From: CABYIR01 sp038103905
GTDB lineage: Bacteria > Pseudomonadota > Alphaproteobacteria > Pelagibacterales > AG-422-B15
Assembly: GCA_038103905.1 (NCBI GenBank)
Contig: JAYNZW010000002.1
Coordinates: 1 to 64,000, forward strand
Length of the DNA: 64,000 nucleotides
Direction: 5' to 3'
In this document: positions 18,150-27,380 of the stretch, piece by piece
How positions within the stretch are numbered: position 1 is the first letter of the stretch
Layout of the letters: every line of letters starts with the position of its first letter
Notes under the pieces: generated by a model
Databases searched by the model: none
What the model was told of the DNA's origin: nothing
Seen by the model: the letters and a program-made list of their open reading frames with translations, nothing else
Program-made: the position numbers and the translations under genes

Positions 18150-19115
18150 TTATTTAAACTTATTTCTTAATTTACTAGCAATAATAGCAGTTTCATTTAT
18201 GTAGTCATGTTTAAATTCATTTAGTTTATTTTCAAGCTTTCTAACCAATCCCGCTGATGATATAAAATCGTTAAAATCTTCAATTCTATTTTTAGATTTC
18301 ACGCTACTTAGACGAAATACATAAACTGATTTCATTGACACAATTGCTTCAGATATCATTGAAACTGAATCAGAAGTACAAATTATGTATTTTGAAAAAC
18401 CTAATAAAGCTAAGTATGGATTACTTTTGGTATCGGACCAAACAATATCACTTTTATTAAATTCAGTATTTATTTTATCTATAATTTTTTTTTCAGTTCT
18501 CCTTGAAAATAGAAAAAAAAACCTGATCTCTTGATTTTTCTTTATATTCTTTATTTTCTCTATAAGTCTTTCTAGCTCAACCTCGTCAAATTTATAATTA
18601 TTACTTTGTCCTCCTAATAGGACTAAACAAATTGGCCTATCATCAAAACTAATGACATCAGAAAACTTTTCCATTTCACTTTTGATAAGATTTTCAGATA
18701 TATGATTTATTGCTAAATTTGTAGTGTATGAATTTGGAAAATCTATTTTATCGTGTTTTGGGGAAATAATTGCATCAAATTCATCAAATTTAGATTTGGG
18801 ATTTTGAATATGTATAGTTACTACTTTATTCTTATATTTTCTTTTTAAAAAAAGAGATAAGTAAACGCTTTTTCTACCGCATGTAATAATAAATTTAGGA
18901 GGATTTGTTTTTTTAAAATCAAAAAGGTTGCTAAAAGCACTACTAAGAATAGGTACTATGCCAACTGGTAGAATGTTCCAAGGAAAGTTTAGTTTAACTT
19001 CCTTTAGAGTATAATCTAATTTCATCGCTAGAGCTAACCCTTTAACCTGGCTGACCATTCCTGCTGATCCATCTGTGATACACCAAGCCGAATTTTCTCT
19101 ATTGAAACTATCCAT
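18150..19115 (-). CDS. ELM1-family (mitochondrial fission ELM1/DUF1022) protein
   Basis: A 321-residue protein of the family named after plant ELM1, common in alphaproteobacteria. The diagnostic start WCITDGSAGMVSQVKGLA (about residues 11-28) and the core with ITCGRKSVYLSLFLKRKY, VTIHIQNPKS and ISPKHD match the family, as does the later CTSDSVSMISEAI segment. The fold resembles a nucleotide-sugar glycosyltransferase; the bacterial role is not established. It heads the minus-strand trio with the 2OG oxygenase and the Lrp regulator and is divergent from trxB. Confidence 0.88.
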   Translation of the reverse strand: MDSFNRENSAWCITDGSAGMVSQVKGLALAMKLDYTLKEVKLNFPWNILPVGIVPILSSAFSNLFDFKKTNPPKFIITCGRKSVYLSLFLKRKYKNKVVTIHIQNPKSKFDEFDAIISPKHDKIDFPNSYTTNLAINHISENLIKSEMEKFSDVISFDDRPICLVLLGGQSNNYKFDEVELERLIEKIKNIKKNQEIRFFFLFSRRTEKKIIDKINTEFNKSDIVWSDTKSNPYLALLGFSKYIICTSDSVSMISEAIVSMKSVYVFRLSSVKSKNRIEDFNDFISSAGLVRKLENKLNEFKHDYINETAIIASKLRNKFK

Positions 19116-19137
19116 TAAATTATTAATTATAATATAT

Positions 19138-19159
19138 CTAAAAATACTTTAATTTTTAG
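19138..19159. repeat. inverted repeat between ELM1-like gene and trxB
   Basis: CTAAAAAT, a six-base spacer, then ATTTTTAG form a perfect 8-bp inverted repeat in the 72-base divergent intergenic region. It may be a shared operator, or chance in AT-rich DNA. Confidence 0.35.
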
Positions 19160-19187
19160 AATTAAAATATACATTTATTTAAATCGT

Positions 19188-20120
19188 ATGCATTCTAAAG
19201 TCTTAATTATTGGTTCTGGGCCCGCTGGCTATACAGCTGCAATTTATGCTGCAAGAGCAATGCTTAAACCAACATTGGTTCAAGGTTTACAACCTGGAGG
19301 TCAATTAACAATCACAACAGATGTTGAAAATTATCCAGGATATGGTGATGTCATTCAAGGACCGTGGTTAATGGAGCAGATGGAAACCCAGGCAAAGAAT
19401 GTTGGAACGAACATCATTAATGACATGATTAAATCAGTTGATTTTGAAAATAGACCCTTTACCGCGGTCAGTGAAAATGGTGATACATACACTGCTGACT
19501 CCATTATCATTTCAACAGGTGCTCAAGCAAGATGGTTGGGTCTAGAGAGTGAACAAAAATTTCAGGGATATGGTGTTTCAGCATGTGCAACTTGTGATGG
19601 GTTCTTTTTCAAAGATAAAGAAGTAGTAGTGGTCGGTGGAGGTAACTCTGCTGTTGAAGAAGCACTGTTTCTAACAAGTTTTGCCTCAAAAGTGCATCTT
19701 GTTCACAGAAGAGACACTTTGAGAGCTGAAAAAATTTTACAGGACAGACTCTTAAATCACACAAAAATAAATTGTATTTGGAACAACCAGCTTGATGAAA
19801 TTTATGGTGAAGATAATCCGCCAAACGTTCAAGGTGTTAAGCTTAAAAGTACGTTAGATGGCTCAATAACCGATTTGAAAGTTGATGGTGTATTTATTGC
19901 AATAGGACATGATCCAGCAACACAGATCTTTAAAGGAAAGGTTGAAATGGATGATGAGGGCTACATAATTACAAAACCCGATTCTACTGTAACTAGTGTT
20001 GAGGGAGTTTATGCGGCTGGAGATGTCAAAGATAAAACATTTAGGCAAGCTGTTACTGCTGCAGGAATGGGATGTATGGCTGCTCTTGAGGCTGAAAAAT
20101 TTATCTCAGGATTAGAATAA
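19188..20120 (+). CDS. trxB: thioredoxin-disulfide reductase
   Basis: FAD/NADPH enzyme of 310 residues that keeps thioredoxin reduced in the cytoplasm. The FAD motif IIGSGPAGYTAAIYAARA is near the N-terminus. The redox-active pair is CATCDG at about residues 134-139, and the NADPH motif VVGGGNSAVEEALFL follows. The C-terminal FAD motif contains VYAAGDVKDK and RQAVTAAGMGCMAALEA. Length and order are standard for the low-molecular-weight bacterial class. It is a single gene, convergent with the aminotransferase 14 bases away. Confidence 0.97.
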   Translation: MHSKVLIIGSGPAGYTAAIYAARAMLKPTLVQGLQPGGQLTITTDVENYPGYGDVIQGPWLMEQMETQAKNVGTNIINDMIKSVDFENRPFTAVSENGDTYTADSIIISTGAQARWLGLESEQKFQGYGVSACATCDGFFFKDKEVVVVGGGNSAVEEALFLTSFASKVHLVHRRDTLRAEKILQDRLLNHTKINCIWNNQLDEIYGEDNPPNVQGVKLKSTLDGSITDLKVDGVFIAIGHDPATQIFKGKVEMDDEGYIITKPDSTVTSVEGVYAAGDVKDKTFRQAVTAAGMGCMAALEAEKFISGLE

Positions 20121-20133
20121 TTTTATACAACTA

Positions 20134-21336
20134 CTAGACAAGTTCAGAACAAAAATTTGATATTCTCTCGCAAGCGCTTGACAATAGCTCGTCGGAAGTA
20201 GCATATGATATTCTAAAATAACCTTGAAGTCCAAAAGCTGATCCTTGAACCACGGCAACACCCGCCTCTTCGAGTAATGCGGTCACTATATCTTCATCAT
20301 TATTAAGTACTTTTCCATTCTTCGTTTTTTTTCCTACAAGACCGGTACAATTTGGAAATACATAGAAAGCCCCTTCTGGTTTTATGCATGTAATTCCATC
20401 TATCTTATTAAGTGAGTTCACAACAAAATCTCTTCTTTTTTTAAAAACTTCTGCTCGAGATTTTAAAAAGTTTTGATCTCCACTGAGAGCTTCCACTGCT
20501 GCAGCTTGACTGATAGAACTTGGATTGCTTGTAGATTGGGACTGAAGTTTTCCCATAGCTTTAATTAATTTTTTTTCTCCAGCGGCATATCCTATTCTCC
20601 ATCCTGTCATAGCATAAGCTTTACTGACTCCATTTATTATTAAAGTTTGATCTTTTATATTTGGATTAACCTCTGAAATTGTCTTAAATATAAATCCATC
20701 GTAAACAAGATGCTCATATATATCATCAGTCATTACGTTTACGTGTGAATTACTTTCTATTACCTTAGAAATTTCAAATAGTTCAGCTTCACTGTAACAG
20801 ATGCCAGTTGGATTTGAGGGCGAGTTTAAAATGACCCACTTTGTTTTTTCATTGATATTTTGAGATAGTTGTTCTGCTGTAATTTTAAAATTTGAATTTT
20901 CATCACACTCAACAAAAATAGATTTCCCTCCTGCAAAGGCTACTATATCAGGGTATGAGACCCAATATGGAGCAGGAATAATAACTTCATCCCCTGGATC
21001 AACACTTGCTAAAAGTGCATTAAAAATAATCTGTTTGCCTCCTGTACCAACAGAAATTTGATCAGCGGAATAAATTATCTTATTTTCACGTTTGAATTTT
21101 TCAATAATAGCATTCTTTAAAGAAGGTGTTCCATCAACTGCTGTATACTTCGTTTCACCATTATTAATTGCTTCAATTGCCGCTTTCTTTATATTTTCGG
21201 GTGTATCAAAATCTGGTTCACCTGCACCAAGACCTATAATATCAGCTCCTGCAGCCTTTAGCTCTCTGGCTTTGTTGGTAACTGCCATTGTTGCGGAGGG
21301 TTTAATTCTTGAAATATTTTCTGATAAAATTGTCAT
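20134..21336 (-). CDS. aspartate aminotransferase, class I PLP enzyme
   Basis: A 400-residue fold-type I aminotransferase, subgroup Ib, interconverting aspartate and oxaloacetate with glutamate and 2-oxoglutarate. The N-terminus has GADIIGLGAGEPDFDTP. The substrate-pocket motif is LNSPSNPTG, and the PLP lysine is in NGVSKAYAMTGWRIGY. The C-terminal arginine lies in FRISYATSDE. In alphaproteobacteria this AatA-type enzyme can also accept prephenate. Divergent from uvrB with 71 bases between starts. Product class is secure, narrow substrate less so. Confidence 0.93.
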   Translation of the reverse strand: MTILSENISRIKPSATMAVTNKARELKAAGADIIGLGAGEPDFDTPENIKKAAIEAINNGETKYTAVDGTPSLKNAIIEKFKRENKIIYSADQISVGTGGKQIIFNALLASVDPGDEVIIPAPYWVSYPDIVAFAGGKSIFVECDENSNFKITAEQLSQNINEKTKWVILNSPSNPTGICYSEAELFEISKVIESNSHVNVMTDDIYEHLVYDGFIFKTISEVNPNIKDQTLIINGVSKAYAMTGWRIGYAAGEKKLIKAMGKLQSQSTSNPSSISQAAAVEALSGDQNFLKSRAEVFKKRRDFVVNSLNKIDGITCIKPEGAFYVFPNCTGLVGKKTKNGKVLNNDEDIVTALLEEAGVAVVQGSAFGLQGYFRISYATSDELLSSACERISNFCSELV

Positions 21337-21407
21337 ATTTTTTGTCTATAAATGTAATTATTAGATTTTTCACAATCACAAGCTATATTTAATACGTAGG
21401 AACAAAA

Positions 21408-23459
21408 ATGTCTAAAAATAAAATTCTCAAAACTGTGTCTGATTATAAGCCAGCGGGAGATCAGCCCCAAGCAATACAGGAAATAGTAGAGAATATATCA
21501 AAAAAAGAAGATGATCAGGTTTTGCTTGGTGTTACAGGCTCAGGAAAAACATTCACAATGGCAAAAATTATTGAGAAAACTCAAAGACCAACTCTGATTC
21601 TTGCTCCAAATAAAACTTTAGCAGCTCAGTTATATGGCGAAATGAAGTCTTTCTTTCCAAATAATGCGGTTGAGTACTTTGTTTCATATTATGATTATTA
21701 CATTCCTGAAGCATATGTACCTCGTTCAAATACATACATTGAAAAAGAGGCTTCGATAAATGAACAAATTGATCGAATGCGTCACTCTGCAACTCAATCT
21801 CTTCTTGAAAGAGATGATGTTATTATAGTTGCAAGTGTTTCTTGTATTTACGGAATTGGCTCAGTTGAAACGTATCGTACTATGACAATCAAACTTGAGG
21901 AAAATCAAAAAATTGGACGAAATGAAATTGTACAGAAGCTTATTGCATTACAATATACTCGAAATGATACCGATTTTCATAGAGGGACTTTTAGGGTAAG
22001 AGGAGATTTAATTGAAATATTCCCATCACATTATGAGGATAGAGCATGGAAAATATCTCTTTTTGGGGATGAGCTCGAAAGTATAAATGAATTTGATCCA
22101 CTTACTGGAAAAAAAACTGAAACACTTTCAAATATAAAAATTTATGCAAATAGTCACTACGTTACTCCAAGACCTACATTACAAAATGCAATTAAACAGA
22201 TTAGAAAAGATCTTGAGTCACGTATTCCAGAGTTTAAAAAAGAAAATAAATTAATTGAAGCACAAAGAATTGAGGAGCGAACAAAATTTGATCTTGAAAT
22301 GATAGAAGCTACGGGTAGTTGTCCAGGTATTGAAAATTATTCTCGATATCTATCGGGAAGAAAACCCGGAGAACCACCTCCAACTCTTTTTGAATACCTG
22401 CCTGAAAACTCTCTGTTATTTGTCGACGAAAGTCATGTTACTGTACCTCAGCTTGAGGGAATGTATAAAGGAGATAGAACTAGAAAACACACATTATCTG
22501 AATATGGTTTTCGATTGCCTTCATGTAAAGATAATAGACCTCTTAAGTTTGAAGAATGGGAAATAATGAGGCCACAAAGTTTGTTTATCTCTGCTACTCC
22601 AGGACCATGGGAATTAAAAAAAACACAAGGTGTTTTTACTGAACAAATTATCAGACCAACTGGTCTAATAGATCCTGAAGTAGAAATAAGGCCTGCAAAA
22701 AGTCAAGTTGAAGACCTCATATCAGAATGTAAAAAAGTTGTTAAAAATAAATACAGAGTTCTTGTCACAACTTTAACAAAGAGAATGGCAGAGGATCTAT
22801 CTGAGTATATGCATGAAAATGGGATCAAAGTAAAATACATGCATTCAGACATTGATACTCTGGAAAGAATAGAAATAATTCGAGACTTAAGAAGAGGTAT
22901 GTTTGATGTACTAGTAGGCATTAATTTACTTCGTGAAGGCTTAGATATACCTGAATGTGCATTAGTAGCAATTCTAGATGCTGATAAAGAAGGCTTTTTG
23001 AGATCAGAACGTTCTTTAGTTCAAACAATTGGAAGAGCAGCAAGAAATGTGGATGGTAGGGTAATTTTATATGCCGATAAAAAAACTGATAGTATGAAAA
23101 AAGCAATTGAAGAAACTAAAAGAAGAAGAAAAATACAGGAAAAATTTAATAAAGATAATAATATTACCCCAAAAACAATTAAACGAGATATAAGTGATAT
23201 ACTCGAAAGCATTTACGAAAGTGACCGAGTTAATGTGGAACTTCCTGAGAGTGAGGAAAAACACTTAGTTGGTAATAATTTAAAGAAGCACTTAGATAGC
23301 TTAAAAAAGAAAATGCTAAATTTTGCAGAAGATTTAAATTTTGAAGAAGCGGCTAAGTTAAGAGATGAAATAAAAAGATTAGAAAATAACGAATTAGAAT
23401 TACCTAATATAAGATCAGTAAATTATAAAAGAAAAAAAAGAAAAAAATATTTTAATTAA
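21408..23459 (+). CDS. uvrB: excinuclease ABC subunit B
   Basis: DNA damage-verifying helicase of nucleotide excision repair, 683 residues. Walker A is LGVTGSGKTFT at about residues 40-50. The beta-hairpin that probes the helix is in YYDYYIPEAYVPR. DEAD-like and helicase motifs follow (FVDESH, LREGLDIPE, QTIGRAARN). The C-terminal UVR domain binding UvrC is at about 630-665. A lysine-rich tail ends the protein. No GTTC-N7-GTTC alphaproteobacterial LexA box is visible in the 71-base upstream region. The next gene starts directly after the stop. Confidence 0.98.
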   Translation: MSKNKILKTVSDYKPAGDQPQAIQEIVENISKKEDDQVLLGVTGSGKTFTMAKIIEKTQRPTLILAPNKTLAAQLYGEMKSFFPNNAVEYFVSYYDYYIPEAYVPRSNTYIEKEASINEQIDRMRHSATQSLLERDDVIIVASVSCIYGIGSVETYRTMTIKLEENQKIGRNEIVQKLIALQYTRNDTDFHRGTFRVRGDLIEIFPSHYEDRAWKISLFGDELESINEFDPLTGKKTETLSNIKIYANSHYVTPRPTLQNAIKQIRKDLESRIPEFKKENKLIEAQRIEERTKFDLEMIEATGSCPGIENYSRYLSGRKPGEPPPTLFEYLPENSLLFVDESHVTVPQLEGMYKGDRTRKHTLSEYGFRLPSCKDNRPLKFEEWEIMRPQSLFISATPGPWELKKTQGVFTEQIIRPTGLIDPEVEIRPAKSQVEDLISECKKVVKNKYRVLVTTLTKRMAEDLSEYMHENGIKVKYMHSDIDTLERIEIIRDLRRGMFDVLVGINLLREGLDIPECALVAILDADKEGFLRSERSLVQTIGRAARNVDGRVILYADKKTDSMKKAIEETKRRRKIQEKFNKDNNITPKTIKRDISDILESIYESDRVNVELPESEEKHLVGNNLKKHLDSLKKKMLNFAEDLNFEEAAKLRDEIKRLENNELELPNIRSVNYKRKKRKKYFN

Positions 23460-24398
23460 ATGATAACAAGCTCTATTTTAGTAATCTTTGGTCTTCTTTT
23501 ATTACTTTACTGTGCAGATCGCATGATTATGTTCGCAGACATAATTGCTAAAGAATTTTCACTTTCACCTATCTTAATTGGCCTAACAATCGTAGCATTT
23601 GGAACATCGGCTCCTGAATTAGTCATAACTATAATTGCTTCCTTGAAGGATGTTCCGGCAACTGATGCAATAATTGGAAATGTTATTGGTTCTAATATAG
23701 CAAATCTGATACTAATTTTGGGTGTATCAGCGTTATTCTTTAAAATTGATTTAGGAAAAGTTAAGAATGCTACAAATGCATACTTGTTTTTTATAACTTT
23801 CTACTTTGCTTTTATTTTTTTTATAGATACAGCATTTAAATTCATTTTTGCAATTGGTTTTTTTATTTTTCTAATAGGTTTTATTTATTACTTAAAAAAT
23901 TATCAAAATGAGCTCACTGATGATGACGATGATCATAATCAAATTTTCCAAAAGTCTGTTTATATAAAATTAATATTTACCTTTATTGGAATATTTATTG
24001 GTGGAAAATTATTTTTAGATAACTCACTTTATCTGTTTAAATATTTGGGTTTACAAGAGACGGTTATAGGTGTTTCAGTTTTAGCGATTGGAACATCACT
24101 GCCAGAATTAGCCACAGTAATTTTAGCATATCTTAAAAAGAAAGGAGCAATAGGTATTGGAAATGTTATAGGTAGCAATATTATGAATATATTATTTGTT
24201 TTCTTACCAGGGCTACTAATTATTCAAGCTAGAGGTTTAATATTTAATATTCCAGAGAATTCTATCTTTCATATTTATACACTGATACTTTCAACAAGTA
24301 TGGTTATATTATTATCATTATTAAAAATAAAAATTGGTAAATTCATTGCTTTGTTATTTACTGGATTTTATGCTACTTACATTTGGAACATTGTATGA
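23460..24398 (+). CDS. calcium/sodium antiporter (YrbG/CaCA family)
   Basis: Inner-membrane K+-independent Na+/Ca2+ exchanger of 312 residues with about ten transmembrane helices in two inverted halves. The alpha-1 repeat contains FGTSAPELVITIIAS and GNVIGSNIANLILILG. The alpha-2 repeat contains IGTSLPELATVILAYL and GNVIGSNIMNILFVF. The central cytoplasmic loop (about residues 150-160) carries an acidic cluster of Asp residues. It abuts uvrB with no gap and overlaps the SDR gene by 16 bases, so it is part of a long plus-strand run ending in uvrC-pgsA. Confidence 0.93.
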   Translation: MITSSILVIFGLLLLLYCADRMIMFADIIAKEFSLSPILIGLTIVAFGTSAPELVITIIASLKDVPATDAIIGNVIGSNIANLILILGVSALFFKIDLGKVKNATNAYLFFITFYFAFIFFIDTAFKFIFAIGFFIFLIGFIYYLKNYQNELTDDDDDHNQIFQKSVYIKLIFTFIGIFIGGKLFLDNSLYLFKYLGLQETVIGVSVLAIGTSLPELATVILAYLKKKGAIGIGNVIGSNIMNILFVFLPGLLIIQARGLIFNIPENSIFHIYTLILSTSMVILLSLLKIKIGKFIALLFTGFYATYIWNIV

Positions 24399-25123
24399 CA
24401 AAAAAAAGAACAGTTTTGATTACTGGTGGCGCAAAACGAGTGGGTAAAGAAATAGCCTTATCTCTTGCAAGCAAAGATACAAACCTAATCATTCACTACA
24501 ATAAATCGATAGAAGAAGCCAAGAAATTAAAGCTACTAGTAGAGGATAAAGGGTCTAAATGTGCCTTGATAAAGAACGATCTAAGTAATCAGAAAAACAT
24601 AAAAAAAGTCATTGATAGTTCTAAAAAGTTTTTTGGAACAATTAATTGTTTGATAAATAATGCTTCATTATTTTTGAATGACAATGTTGAGAATTTTTCA
24701 GATAAATTGTGGAATGATCATTTAAATATAAATTTATTAGCACCTGTAAGACTATCTCAAGAATTTAATAAGCAACTACCGAAAAAATCTCAAGGTCATA
24801 TTATTAATATACTTGACCAAAATATTTTTAATCCAGATACATCTTTTTTTTCATATAACATATCAAAATCAGCTTTGTATACCGCAACAATCATTTTGGC
24901 AAAATCCTTTGCTCCAAATATTAGGGTGAATGCAATTGGACCTGGACCAACGATTAAAAATATTCATCAATCAAAAGAGCATTTTGAAAAATCAGTAAAA
25001 AGTACACCACTTAAAATTGGGTCCCCACCATCTGAAATAGTAAAATCGGTTATATTTTTACTTGAATCCAAGGCTATAACAGGTCAATTTATCACTGTTG
25101 ATGGAGGCGAACATTTAAAATGA
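24383..25123 (+). CDS. SDR-family oxidoreductase, pteridine reductase/FolM-like
   Basis: A 246-residue short-chain dehydrogenase. The NADP-binding motif is LITGGAKRVGKEIA near the N-terminus. NNAS is in the middle, and FSYNISKSAL supplies the Tyr-x3-Lys pair. The sequence ends with GQFITVDGGEHLK. The position directly before folB (four-base overlap) and the GGAKRVG motif suggest a dihydropterin reductase (FolM/PTR1 type) acting in the folate pathway; another SDR substrate cannot be excluded. The catalytic Ser of the usual tetrad is not evident: the conserved strand reads IINILDQN, a feature also seen in pteridine reductases, where Asp replaces Ser. Confidence 0.87.
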   Translation: MEHCMTKKRTVLITGGAKRVGKEIALSLASKDTNLIIHYNKSIEEAKKLKLLVEDKGSKCALIKNDLSNQKNIKKVIDSSKKFFGTINCLINNASLFLNDNVENFSDKLWNDHLNINLLAPVRLSQEFNKQLPKKSQGHIINILDQNIFNPDTSFFSYNISKSALYTATIILAKSFAPNIRVNAIGPGPTIKNIHQSKEHFEKSVKSTPLKIGSPPSEIVKSVIFLLESKAITGQFITVDGGEHLK

Positions 25124-25551
25124 CATTAAAAAATGTTCTTAAATTGAATTCATTAAGGTCTGAAACTGATTTGATTAATAAAAAATCAGGTTATGATCTT
25201 ATTTTTCTAAATGATTTCACCTTACAAGCTAATGTCGGCGTCTACAAACATGAAAAAGAAAAATCTCAACCAATTAAAATTAATGTAGTTGCTAAAGTTA
25301 GGAATCCAAAAAAAATAAATGATAACAATCTACAGAGTGTTGTCTGTTATAATCAAATTTCTAAAAAAATAAAAAAAATTATTAAATCTGGTCACACAAT
25401 TCTACTTGAAAAACTAGCAGAAAAGATATTTCAAGAATGTTTTAAAAATAAAAGAATTGAAACAATGAAAATTAGACTTGAAAAACCAGAAGCAATTGAA
25501 GGTGCTGCAGGTGCTGGAATTGAAGTAGAGCGTTCACGCATAGAAAAATGA
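25120..25551 (+). CDS. folB: dihydroneopterin aldolase
   Basis: Folate-biosynthesis aldolase of 143 residues acting on 7,8-dihydroneopterin. The FolB fold is recognisable in FLNDFTLQANVGVYKHEKEK, SVVCYNQISKKI, the segment with GHTILLEKLAEKI (catalytic region), and RLEKPEAIEGAAGAGIEVER. The first 25 residues are an extension compared with short FolB proteins. It overlaps the upstream SDR gene and the downstream uvrC by four bases each (ATGA), so translation is coupled in a SDR-folB-uvrC chain. Confidence 0.9.
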   Translation: MTLKNVLKLNSLRSETDLINKKSGYDLIFLNDFTLQANVGVYKHEKEKSQPIKINVVAKVRNPKKINDNNLQSVVCYNQISKKIKKIIKSGHTILLEKLAEKIFQECFKNKRIETMKIRLEKPEAIEGAAGAGIEVERSRIEK

Positions 25552-27380
25552 AGAATATTGAAACACTAAAAAAAATAGTAGATCAACAGCCAAAATCTTC
25601 AGGAATTTACAAGATGGTAAATGCGAACGACAAGATACTTTATGTAGGAAAAGCCAAAAATATCCAAAATAGACTTAAAAGTTATCTTAACCCTAATAGC
25701 TTATCTAATCGTATCAAAAGACTTATGTCTCAGGTTGAGAAGATTGATGTGGTTGTTACTGAAACTGAAAAAGAAGCTCTTTTGCTAGAAGCAAATTTAA
25801 TTAAAAAAATAAAACCGCAATACAATATTCTACTTCGAGATGATAAATCTTTCCCCTATATTTTGATTAATTATGAGCATGATTATCCTCAAATAAAAAA
25901 GCATAGAGGAAAACAAAGTATTAAAGGTAAATATTTTGGACCTTTTGCAACTATTTCCTCTTTAGATTATACACTCAAAATACTTCAAAAGGTTTTCTTA
26001 TTGAGATCATGTGAAGATACAATATTTGAAAATAGAACAAAACCTTGTCTACTGTTTCAAATAGAGAGATGCAGTGGACCTTGTGTTGATTATACAATTA
26101 GTAAAGAAGATTACTTAGACTCTGTTAAGAGTGCAGAAGATTTTCTTTCTGGCAAACATAGTAATTTACAAGAAGAATTATCAATAAAAATGGATAATGA
26201 AAGTAATAACCTTAATTTTGAAAAAGCAGCGAGCTACAGAGATAAAATAGTTGCATTAACACAAATTCAAAGTCAACAAAATATAAATTTAAAAGATATT
26301 AAAAATACTGATGTCATTTCAATTGCACGACAAGGCAATAGATCATGTATACAAGTTTTCATATATAGATCAGGTCAAAACTGGGGAAATAGATCATATT
26401 TTCCAAAACATAGTGATGAAGATCAAACCTCAGAAATATTGGAGAGATTTGTTGTAGATTTTTATACTAAGTACAGTCCACCGCGTGAAGTATTAATAAA
26501 TCATAAGTTAAATGATGAAAACCTAATTGTATCATCATTACATTCTATTTATGACTTTAAAACTAGATTTAATCTTCCAGTTAAAGGCAAAAAACTAGAT
26601 ATTATTAAGTATGCAAATAGAAACTCTGAAATCTCTCTAAAAAATCACATTGCTCAAAAACTTAGCGACTCTAAAAACCTTGAATCTTTGAGAGATAACC
26701 TTGGAATTAAAAAACATATTGGACGTATTGAAGCTTTTGATAACAGTCATTTATTTGGGAAAAATGCTGTCGGTGCTATGGTTGTATACACGAGTGAAGG
26801 CTTTGATAAGAAGAGTTACCGCAAATTTAATATTGACTCAAAAAATGTTAAATTGAGTGATGATTATGGAATGATGAGACATGTGCTCAACCGACGATTC
26901 AGCAATGAAGCAATTAACGATAATAAAAAACATAACAAACTTCCAGATTTAATTATTATTGATGGTGGCAAAGGACACTATGATTTAGCTAGAGAAATAT
27001 TAGATGATAAAGGATTAAATAGTATTAGCGTACTTTCAATATTTAAAGGAGAAGGAAGAAAAGAGTCATTGGATCAAATAATATATGACAATCAAAAAGG
27101 CTTTATTAAAAAAGATACTTCATCATTTTTCTTTGTACAAAGAATTAGAGATGAGTCTCACAGATTTGCTCTGGGAGCCCATCAGGCAAAACGTAAAAAA
27201 GATATGAAATCATCTGAATTGGAGGCTATAGATGGACTTGGTCGCATAAAAAGAAAGTTGCTATTAAATCATTTTGGATCTGTTTTACATATTAAAAATG
27301 CTTCACCTCAAGATCTAATGAAGGTAAAAGGTATCCACAAAGGACTTGCCCAAAAAATATATAATTTTTTTAGAAACTAA
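25548..27380 (+). CDS. uvrC: excinuclease ABC subunit C
   Basis: Dual-incision nuclease of nucleotide excision repair, 610 residues. The N-terminal GIY-YIG domain contains SGIYKMVNANDKILYVGKA and makes the 3' cut. A cysteine-containing segment (SCEDTIFENRTKPCLLFQIERCSGPC) follows. The UVR domain lies at about residues 205-240. The C-terminal RNase H-like domain for the 5' cut has IEAFDNSHLFG and LIIIDGGKGH. A helix-hairpin-helix pair closes the protein. The TAA stop shares its final A with the pgsA start codon. Confidence 0.98.
   Translation: MKNIETLKKIVDQQPKSSGIYKMVNANDKILYVGKAKNIQNRLKSYLNPNSLSNRIKRLMSQVEKIDVVVTETEKEALLLEANLIKKIKPQYNILLRDDKSFPYILINYEHDYPQIKKHRGKQSIKGKYFGPFATISSLDYTLKILQKVFLLRSCEDTIFENRTKPCLLFQIERCSGPCVDYTISKEDYLDSVKSAEDFLSGKHSNLQEELSIKMDNESNNLNFEKAASYRDKIVALTQIQSQQNINLKDIKNTDVISIARQGNRSCIQVFIYRSGQNWGNRSYFPKHSDEDQTSEILERFVVDFYTKYSPPREVLINHKLNDENLIVSSLHSIYDFKTRFNLPVKGKKLDIIKYANRNSEISLKNHIAQKLSDSKNLESLRDNLGIKKHIGRIEAFDNSHLFGKNAVGAMVVYTSEGFDKKSYRKFNIDSKNVKLSDDYGMMRHVLNRRFSNEAINDNKKHNKLPDLIIIDGGKGHYDLAREILDDKGLNSISVLSIFKGEGRKESLDQIIYDNQKGFIKKDTSSFFFVQRIRDESHRFALGAHQAKRKKDMKSSELEAIDGLGRIKRKLLLNHFGSVLHIKNASPQDLMKVKGIHKGLAQKIYNFFRN

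Noticed and set aside
21337..21407. LexA/SOS box upstream of uvrB
   Set aside because: No GTTC-N7-GTTC or inverted form is present in the 71-base region.
22703..23264. Overlapping antisense frames inside uvrB
   Set aside because: Low-complexity shadows opposite a highly conserved gene.
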